Source of the DNA: Chromatiaceae bacterium | GTDB lineage: Bacteria; Pseudomonadota; Gammaproteobacteria; Chromatiales; Chromatiaceae | Direction: 5' to 3' | DNA length: 6,001 bases | Assembly (NCBI GenBank): GCA_016938795.1 | Contig: JAFGTZ010000348.1 | Coordinates: 1-6,001 of the forward strand | In this document: positions 1 through 3,947 of the stretch, piece after piece | Numbering within the stretch: the first letter of the stretch is position 1 | How the letters are laid out: every line of letters starts with the position of its first letter | Position numbers and translations under genes: made by a program | Notes under the pieces: generated by a model | Seen by the model: the letters and a program-made list of their open reading frames with translations, nothing else | Told to the model about the DNA's origin: nothing | The model's database searches: none

Positions 1-753
1 CACCCCATGCAGCGAGGGCACATGCAACCGCAAGAGATGCGACAGCGCCCGCGCGTCTTCGTCCGTGACGAGCAGCACGCAGCCGGCATTGTCGAGAATG
101 CGCGCATGGCGGCGCAGATGATCCTCGATGAGCTGGGGCCGGGCCGGCGGATAGATGGGCACGGGCACGCCGCCCGCGAAGAGAATACCGAAGAAGCTCA
201 GAAAATAGCCGGGGCCGCTCGGCAGCATGATGGCGACCCGCTCGCCGCGCTTCAGCCCCGCGCCCAGCAGACGGCTGGCCAGCCGCCGCGCGCCCTCGGC
301 CAGCTCGGCATAGCGGATGGGGTGCGGCTCGGCATCGCCCTCCCGAAAGAGGATGTGGACCCGCTCGCCATGTGCCCGGGCATGCCACTCCAGCACCTCG
401 GTGAGGCTGGTGGCCGCGTTCGGCCAGCCCGTGGCGGCGGACTCCAGCAGTGGCGCAACGCTCCGCGCGCCAGTCCCGCCGCGCTCGCTCCCCGTTCCAC
501 GCTCGATGAGCACGAGCAGATCGCGCACGCTCGGCGCAAGCAGCGCCTCTTCGCCCAGCGCCACGCCAAAGCGCTGTTCGCAGCGCGCGATCAGCTCGGC
601 GCGACTCAGACTGTCAAGCCCCAGATCGGCATCCAGCCGGCTGTCGAGATCAAGCCCGCCAGGCGGCAGCGCCAGATGGCTGTCGCGGGCAAAGTCGCGC
701 AGCAGGCTAAGCAGGGAATCAGGTTGGAAACCTGGGGGGAATTGAGTGCTCAT
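1..753 (-). CDS. ACP–fatty acyl-AMP ligase fusion protein, N-terminal 251 residues (cut by window edge)
   Basis: Starts at ATG 753-751 and stays open to base 1, so only the N-terminal 251 residues are seen. An in-frame TAG four codons upstream fixes this as the first possible ATG; the ribosome site is weak. Residues about 12-85 look like an acyl carrier protein domain: LGLDSLSRAEL carries the expected phosphopantetheine serine (Ser48). From about residue 110 an adenylate-forming domain begins, with RYAELAEGARRLA, then RVAIMLPSGPGYFLSFFG, then PVPIYPPARP near 197-206. That last motif is typical of fatty acyl-AMP ligases (FAAL) rather than acyl-CoA synthetases. The ATP-binding core would lie outside the window. 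The expected role is to activate a fatty acid as acyl-AMP and load it onto a carrier domain for lipid or polyketide-like synthesis. The carrier precedes the ligase, whereas FAALs are often standalone or precede their carrier. Its start lies 42 bases downstream of the previous gene, so it is probably in the same operon. Confidence 0.85.
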   Translation of the reverse strand, partial: MSTQFPPGFQPDSLLSLLRDFARDSHLALPPGGLDLDSRLDADLGLDSLSRAELIARCEQRFGVALGEEALLAPSVRDLLVLIERGTGSERGGTGARSVAPLLESAATGWPNAATSLTEVLEWHARAHGERVHILFREGDAEPHPIRYAELAEGARRLASRLLGAGLKRGERVAIMLPSGPGYFLSFFGILFAGGVPVPIYPPARPQLIEDHLRRHARILDNAGCVLLVTDEDARALSHLLRLHVPSLHGV

Positions 754-795
754 GCATCCATGCTAGCATCGCCACAGGCTGTTGGGCGCACTGGA

Positions 796-1095
796 TCAAG
801 GGGCGCTTGCCAGCGGTTCCACCAGCCCGTTGCGGGCGAGCACGGCGTGCACCTTGCGCGCGAGCCGTTCGAGACGCGAGAGATCGGCGAGCCCGGGGCG
901 CTCGCCAGTGTCGAGACGCCGCTCCCAGTCGCTGAGTTCGGTGTCGAGAAATTCGAGCAGCTTGAGCGAACAGCCCTGACAGTGACCGGTGCAGACCCGG
1001 GCGGCGGGCAGATCGAAGGGGATGGTGTCGCGAATGCGCGCAATCAGGCGCCGCATGGCGGTCGCGCTGTCGGGCGCGCGCACTCGCTCGGCCAT
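796..1095 (-). CDS. Small unknown protein with C-x3-C-x2-C cluster (99 aa)
   Basis: A 99-residue protein from ATG 1095-1093 to TGA 798-796. The ATG lies two bases after the stop of the upstream gene. A TTG start at 1122 is possible but would overlap that gene by 25 bases, so the ATG is preferred. No signal peptide or membrane segment is seen. The N-terminal 30 residues are basic and helical-looking. The centre holds CTGHCQGC (Cys35, Cys39, Cys42, with His38), followed by an acidic, helical segment beginning LKLLEFLDTELSDWERRL and a second helix near residues 75-90. These are the only three cysteines. Such a cluster could bind a metal or Fe-S cluster, or act in thiol redox chemistry, but I cannot assign a family. 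Linkage to the 129-aa gene suggests they are co-expressed and perhaps act together. Confidence 0.72.
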   Translation of the reverse strand: MAERVRAPDSATAMRRLIARIRDTIPFDLPAARVCTGHCQGCSLKLLEFLDTELSDWERRLDTGERPGLADLSRLERLARKVHAVLARNGLVEPLASAP

Positions 1096-1097
1096 GG

Positions 1098-1487
1098 TCA
1101 GCGCGCGAGCGCCTTCACCCAATCGGACATGGCGTTGTTGGCGAGCGGCATGGGTGCTTCGAGATAGCTGATGACGAAGCTGTCGGCCTTTTCGACCACA
1201 CCGATGGAGCGCGGACGCACCGCCATGACGCGCGGGTTGGGCAGATGGGTGCCGAAGCAGAAGACGATGTGGTGCGCGCCAAGAATGTCATCGGCAATCT
1301 CACCTTCCTTCAGGCTCTTGGTATGTTCGTAATGATCGAACATGGCAATGAAGCGCGAGATGGGGTGCTCGTCCACGCAACCCTTGAGATAGTCCATGAT
1401 GGCGTCGAGCGTCGCGAAACGGCATTCGCTCTTGGGAATCTCCAGGGTGAAGATAGGATATTTGTCTTGTAGCATCAGGTGTTGCAT
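1098..1487 (-). CDS. Conserved-looking protein of unknown function (129 aa)
   Basis: Starts at ATG 1487-1485, preceded by a good ribosome site: GGAGA on the minus strand (bases 1496-1492) four bases before the ATG. It ends at TGA 1100-1098. A second in-frame ATG at codon 5 (1475-1473) is less well placed. The 129-residue product is a soluble, mixed alpha/beta single-domain protein without signal peptide. It contains YPIFTLEIPKSEC, then RFATLDAIMDYLKGCVDEHP, then a His-rich stretch FDHYEHTKSL, then HHIVFCFGTHLPNP followed by VMAVRPRSIGVVE. It has three cysteines (in KSEC, KGCVD and VFCFG) and several histidines, but no motif I can tie to a catalytic family. It appears to be the first gene of the leftward operon, with the C-x3-C-x2-C protein two bases downstream. 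Such tight spacing suggests translational coupling. I recognise it only as a likely conserved hypothetical protein. Confidence 0.8.
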   Translation of the reverse strand: MQHLMLQDKYPIFTLEIPKSECRFATLDAIMDYLKGCVDEHPISRFIAMFDHYEHTKSLKEGEIADDILGAHHIVFCFGTHLPNPRVMAVRPRSIGVVEKADSFVISYLEAPMPLANNAMSDWVKALAR

Positions 1488-1552
1488 GGGGTCTCCAGAC
1501 GCGTTGAGTGAGGACTGAGAGGTTTAACGGGCAAACCGTGAAACTGACGAAA

Positions 1553-1567
1553 ATTCTAGGGATTATC
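1553..1567 (-). promoter_or_regulatory. Possible -10 region(s) for the leftward operon
   Basis: Reading leftwards, this AT-rich patch contains GATAAT (1567-1562) and TAGAAT (1558-1553), each one or two bases from the sigma-70 -10 consensus. No good -35 hexamer lies at 16-18 bp from either; TTGCGA lies 20 bp from GATAAT. The patch is 65-80 bases upstream of the ATG at 1487, a plausible leader length. Between it and the gene a short inverted repeat (GGTTT 1521-1525, AAACC 1533-1537) could be a small hairpin or an operator half-site pair. Confidence 0.25.
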
Positions 1568-1606
1568 GCGCTTCAGGCATTGAAGATTCGCAAAACCAGG
1601 TGCTGC

Positions 1607-1637
1607 TTGGCAACAAAGTCGGATTTTCGGCTATGCT
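1607..1637 (+). promoter_or_regulatory. Possible sigma-70 promoter for the superinfection-immunity-type gene
   Basis: TTGGCA at 1607-1612 matches five of six bases of the -35 consensus. TATGCT at 1632-1637 matches four of six of the -10. The spacer is 19 bp, longer than ideal. Transcription would start near 1644, giving a leader of about 28 bases that contains the GGAGA ribosome site at 1658-1662. Based only on motif resemblance. Confidence 0.3.
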
Positions 1638-1671
1638 CGCCCACGCCTTCGTGACCTGGAGAAAAACGGCC

Positions 1672-2067
1672 ATGACAGATTCATCCCAATCCCTACTCAA
1701 CACCCTGCGGACAACACTGGCCCAGTGGAAGATGCGCCTTCAAGGCATGATCCCACCGGTGTTCCTTGAGGTGGCGCGCCGGCTTGGGCTGCGCCGCAGC
1801 ATCGCTGTGCTCTTGCTGGGATGGCTCGCACTCCTGCTTGCCATCAATGTGCTCTTTCCCATCGATGTGACCGGCTACAGCCTCTCCGCGCTCTTCATTG
1901 TTCTCTATCTGCTGCCCGGACTTATCGCCATCGACCAGGGCCACGCCAAGCGCCGCACCCTCTTTGTACTCACGCTGCTGTTTGGCTGGACAGTGGTCGG
2001 CTGGCTGGCCTTACTGGCCTGGGCGCTGCTTGGGGGACGCCGGGAGGCAGCACAGGAGGCGGCCTAA
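1672..2067 (+). CDS. Superinfection immunity family membrane protein (131 aa)
   Basis: Starts at ATG 1672 with GGAGA (1658-1662) nine bases upstream. The frame is open upstream to an ATG-less extension at about 1600, but the ribosome site favours 1672. The product has a polar N-terminus of about 42 residues, then a hydrophobic helix (IAVLLLGWLALLLAINVLF, about 45-63). The hallmark region of the superinfection immunity protein family (Pfam PF14373, from memory) follows: LFIVLYLLPGLIAI, a short basic turn with HAKRR, then LLFGWTVVGWLALLAWAL. In this family the pattern YxxPxxIA, basic turn, xxxGWTxxGWxxAxxWA forms two helices. The name comes from phage T4 Imm, which blocks DNA injection by a second phage, but chromosomal members are widespread and mostly untested. 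The extra N-terminal helix is longer than the minimal two-helix domain. It is transcribed away from the left operon. A link to the cytochrome operon downstream is unlikely, given the 300-base gap. Confidence 0.82.
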   Translation: MTDSSQSLLNTLRTTLAQWKMRLQGMIPPVFLEVARRLGLRRSIAVLLLGWLALLLAINVLFPIDVTGYSLSALFIVLYLLPGLIAIDQGHAKRRTLFVLTLLFGWTVVGWLALLAWALLGGRREAAQEAA

Positions 2068-2091
2068 GCGCGGCTAGATGGCACGTCCGCA

Positions 2092-2159
2092 AGCGAATCG
2101 CCATCTGGATTCCGATCCATTTTGGCATGGCAGGGCCGCAGCCAGCGGAGCGAATCGCC
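2092..2159. repeat. 11-bp direct repeat, two copies 57 bp apart
   Basis: AGCGAATCGCC occurs at 2092-2102 and again at 2149-2159 in the non-coding gap. Each copy contains the near-palindrome GCGA-A-TCGC. The second copy sits inside a 6-bp inverted repeat (CAGCGG 2143-2148, CCGCTG 2159-2164). It could be a paired regulator site ahead of the cytochrome operon, or a chance repeat in GC-rich sequence. Confidence 0.4.
2106..2123 (+). terminator. Weak intrinsic terminator candidate after the superinfection-immunity-type gene
   Basis: A 5-bp stem TGGAT/ATCCA (2106-2110 with 2115-2119) encloses the loop TCCG and is followed directly by TTTT (2120-2123). It lies about 40 bases after the stop at 2067, on the correct strand. 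The stem is short and not GC-rich, so termination would be weak. No stronger candidate is seen in the gap. Confidence 0.3.
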
Positions 2160-2194
2160 CGCTGAGCCAGCGCAACCAGATCGGATGAAACACC

Positions 2195-2200
2195 TATACT
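2195..2200 (+). promoter_or_regulatory. Possible -10 box for the cytochrome operon
   Basis: TATACT matches five of six bases of the sigma-70 -10 consensus and is the most promoter-like AT patch before the operon. At 16-18 bp upstream the sequence (around GCAACC) does not resemble TTGACA, so the promoter would need an activator or is not real. The repeat copy at 2149-2159 would fall about 45 bases upstream of this box, a common position for activator binding. Confidence 0.3.
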
Positions 2201-2375
2201 GAGCTGTAGAGCCTCGCCTGAAGCAGGCCTGTGGCCGGCCAGGCATGTGCCAACCGATCATCCCAGACTGAAGCTGCCGCCTGGCGCTCGGCTCGTGACG
2301 CGGAACCAACCGCCCGAGTCCACACCAAAGTGAATGACAGCGGACGTTGCCGCCACCACACCAAAGACCGGATTC

Positions 2376-3320
2376 ATGACCGAGATGATTGCCAGAGACC
2401 GCACCTTGCGCCGATTGCTCGCGCTGACGCTGCTGCTGTTCGTGCCGACTGCGCCTGTCATGGCCAACCCCGAGGGCGATGGTCAATGCCTGCGCTGCCA
2501 CGCCATGAGCACCCTTGCCTACCGCAGTCCACTCGATGGCGAACTGATCGACCTCTCGGTCGATCCCCACGGCTTTCGCGATTCGGTGCATGGCGATCTG
2601 GCTTGCACCGACTGTCACAACGCCGACTATCGCCACTACCCGCACCCGGCTCAGCTGGCCGAGGAGCAGCTCGACTGCGTCGGCTGTCACTCCGAGCGCT
2701 CAGCCAAGGGGCTGGCCCGCTTCGGGCGCATCGAGGATGAATATCTGCGCAGCGTCCATGGCGTCTCGGAGAAGCCCCGGCTGGCGAAGCTTGGCTGTCA
2801 TGCCTGCCACGACCCGCATCTCTATCAAAACCCCGATCCCGCCGATGGGCTCGACGCCATCATTCAAACCCATAATCAGGTCTGTCTGAGCTGTCACCGC
2901 CGGCTGCTCGATCCGCTGAGCACTTCGCACGCCTGGCTGCCGCAACGCGATCGCCATTGGGAGGCGGTGCGCTGCATCGATTGCCACACCCCGGCGGCGA
3001 GCGACCCGTCCCAGCCGACGCCCTCGCACCTGGTGCTCTCCGGCGCTGAAAGTCAGGTCGCCTGTGTCGGCTGTCATTCCAAGGAACAGCCCCTGCTGGC
3101 CCGTCTCTATCGTTTCCGCGCCGAGGAGGAGCTGGCCGAGCGCGGCTGGCTGCCGAGCGTGATCTTCAATGAGGCCTATGTGGTCGGCATGAGCGGCAGC
3201 CGCCTCATCGACGCGCTGAGCCTCGGCGTGCTCGCGCTCATGGCCTTGCTGATCGGCGTGCATGCCGCCTTGCGCTATCGACAGCACCGCGCCGCCACCC
3301 GCGAGGAGTCCCGCCCGTGA
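2376..3320 (+). CDS. Membrane-anchored heptaheme c-type cytochrome (314 aa)
   Basis: Exported electron-transfer protein with seven CXXCH heme c motifs, whose first cysteines are at residues 38, 77, 101, 141, 170, 200 and 230 (bases 2487, 2604, 2676, 2796, 2883, 2973 and 3063). Residues 1-30 form a signal peptide: an Arg-rich start, the core LLALTLLLFVP, and a likely cut after PVMA. Near 280-299 a single helix (ALSLGVLALMALLIGVHAAL) followed by a basic tail anchors the C-terminus with the hemes on the periplasmic side. Repeated SVHG elements before heme motifs 2 and 4 may supply distal histidine ligands, as in cytochrome c3/NapC-like multiheme proteins. The start is uncertain: ATGs at 2334, 2376 and 2385 share the frame and none has a strong ribosome site; 2376 or 2385 gives a normal signal peptide length. 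The next gene overlaps the stop by four bases. Likely role: relay electrons between the cytochrome b and the octaheme-type enzyme. Heme number and export are clear; the exact role is inferred. Confidence 0.92.
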   Translation: MTEMIARDRTLRRLLALTLLLFVPTAPVMANPEGDGQCLRCHAMSTLAYRSPLDGELIDLSVDPHGFRDSVHGDLACTDCHNADYRHYPHPAQLAEEQLDCVGCHSERSAKGLARFGRIEDEYLRSVHGVSEKPRLAKLGCHACHDPHLYQNPDPADGLDAIIQTHNQVCLSCHRRLLDPLSTSHAWLPQRDRHWEAVRCIDCHTPAASDPSQPTPSHLVLSGAESQVACVGCHSKEQPLLARLYRFRAEEELAERGWLPSVIFNEAYVVGMSGSRLIDALSLGVLALMALLIGVHAALRYRQHRAATREESRP

Positions 3321-3940
3321 GCAATCTCTATCTTTATCCCACCTGGGTGCGCCTCTGGCACTGGACCAACGCCGCCCTCTTTCTAGTGCTCATCGCCACC
3401 GGGGTGAGCATGCACTACGCCGGCGCGCCAGGGCTCATTCCCTTCCGGATCGCCGTGCCCATTCACAACACGGCCGGGGTGCTCCTTAGCCTCGCCTGGA
3501 TCGGCTTCGTCATCGCCAATGCACGCAGCCCCAATGCGCGGCACTATCGCATCCACTGGCGCAGCCTGCCGGGCGATCTCATCACCCAGTCGCGCTACTA
3601 CGCCTGGGGCATTTTCCGGGGCGAACCGCACCCCTTCCATATCAGCGCCGAGCGCAAGTTCAACGCGCTGCAAACGCTGAGCTACCTGGGCGCCATGTAT
3701 CTGCTGCTGCCGCTGCTCATTCTGAGCGGCTGGGGCTTTCTGCTCGCCCCCTGGCTGCCCGAGACGCTCAACGGCGTGGTCACGCTCTGGCTGGTGGCCA
3801 TGGTTCATCTGGCGAGCAGCTACCTGCTGGTACTCTTTCTGCTCGCGCATCTCTACATCATCACCATCGGCGAGTCGGTGTTTAGCCACCTGCGGGCTAT
3901 GATCACCGGCTGGCATCGCGATCACTCCACCGACGCCTGA
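3317..3940 (+). CDS. Diheme cytochrome b, b561/hydrogenase-type membrane subunit (207 aa)
   Basis: Starts at GTG 3317, which overlaps the previous stop (GTGA), with GAGGAG at 3302-3307 nine bases before. This indicates translational coupling. The protein has four membrane helices at roughly 15-36, 45-68, 122-142 and 154-182. The heme b ligand pattern of the prokaryotic b561 / Ni,Fe-hydrogenase cytochrome b / thiosulfate reductase cytochrome b superfamily is present. His15 lies in RLWHWTNA, His50 in IHNTAG, and His164 and His178 are 14 residues apart in helix 4 (MVHLASSY, LLAHLY). The loop motif KFNALQ before helix 3 is also typical. Such subunits hold two b hemes and pass electrons between quinone in the membrane and a periplasmic partner. 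That partner is most simply the heptaheme cytochrome encoded just upstream. Family is secure; the direction of electron flow cannot be read from sequence. Confidence 0.92.
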   Translation: MSNLYLYPTWVRLWHWTNAALFLVLIATGVSMHYAGAPGLIPFRIAVPIHNTAGVLLSLAWIGFVIANARSPNARHYRIHWRSLPGDLITQSRYYAWGIFRGEPHPFHISAERKFNALQTLSYLGAMYLLLPLLILSGWGFLLAPWLPETLNGVVTLWLVAMVHLASSYLLVLFLLAHLYIITIGESVFSHLRAMITGWHRDHSTDA

Positions 3941-3947
3941 ATCCGCC

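Larger units (their letters stand above)
2068..2375. other. Non-coding gap upstream of the cytochrome operon
   Basis: About 300 bases with no convincing gene on either strand. From left to right it holds a terminator-like hairpin, the 11-bp direct repeat, a possible -10 box TATACT at 2195-2200 with no good -35, and small hairpins between 2216 and 2244. Near 2244 the base composition stays GC-rich without coding periodicity that I can support. If transcription starts just after 2200, the cytochrome operon has a leader of about 165 bases, long enough for regulation. Confidence 0.6.

Noticed and set aside
7..1167. Long open frame on the plus strand opposite the leftward genes
   Set aside because: Its translation is low-complexity, rich in Arg, Ala and Gln with no recognisable domain, while the opposite strand shows ACP, FAAL and cysteine-cluster motifs. 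It is an antisense shadow of GC-rich coding DNA.
1521..1537. GGTTT/AAACC inverted repeat as a riboswitch or terminator
   Set aside because: A 5-bp AT-containing stem with a 7-base loop is too small to claim more than a chance hairpin.
2076..2106. AGATGGC/GCCATCT inverted repeat as a terminator
   Set aside because: The 7-bp stem has a 17-base loop and no T-run after it, so it is not a convincing intrinsic terminator.
2334..2375. Upstream ATG at 2334 as start of the heptaheme cytochrome
   Set aside because: It would add 14 polar residues ahead of an already complete signal peptide and has no good ribosome site. It cannot be fully excluded.
2064..2690. Minus-strand open frame spanning the gap and the start of the heptaheme gene
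   Set aside because: It overlaps the signal peptide and three heme motifs on the other strand and has no recognisable domain or ribosome site.
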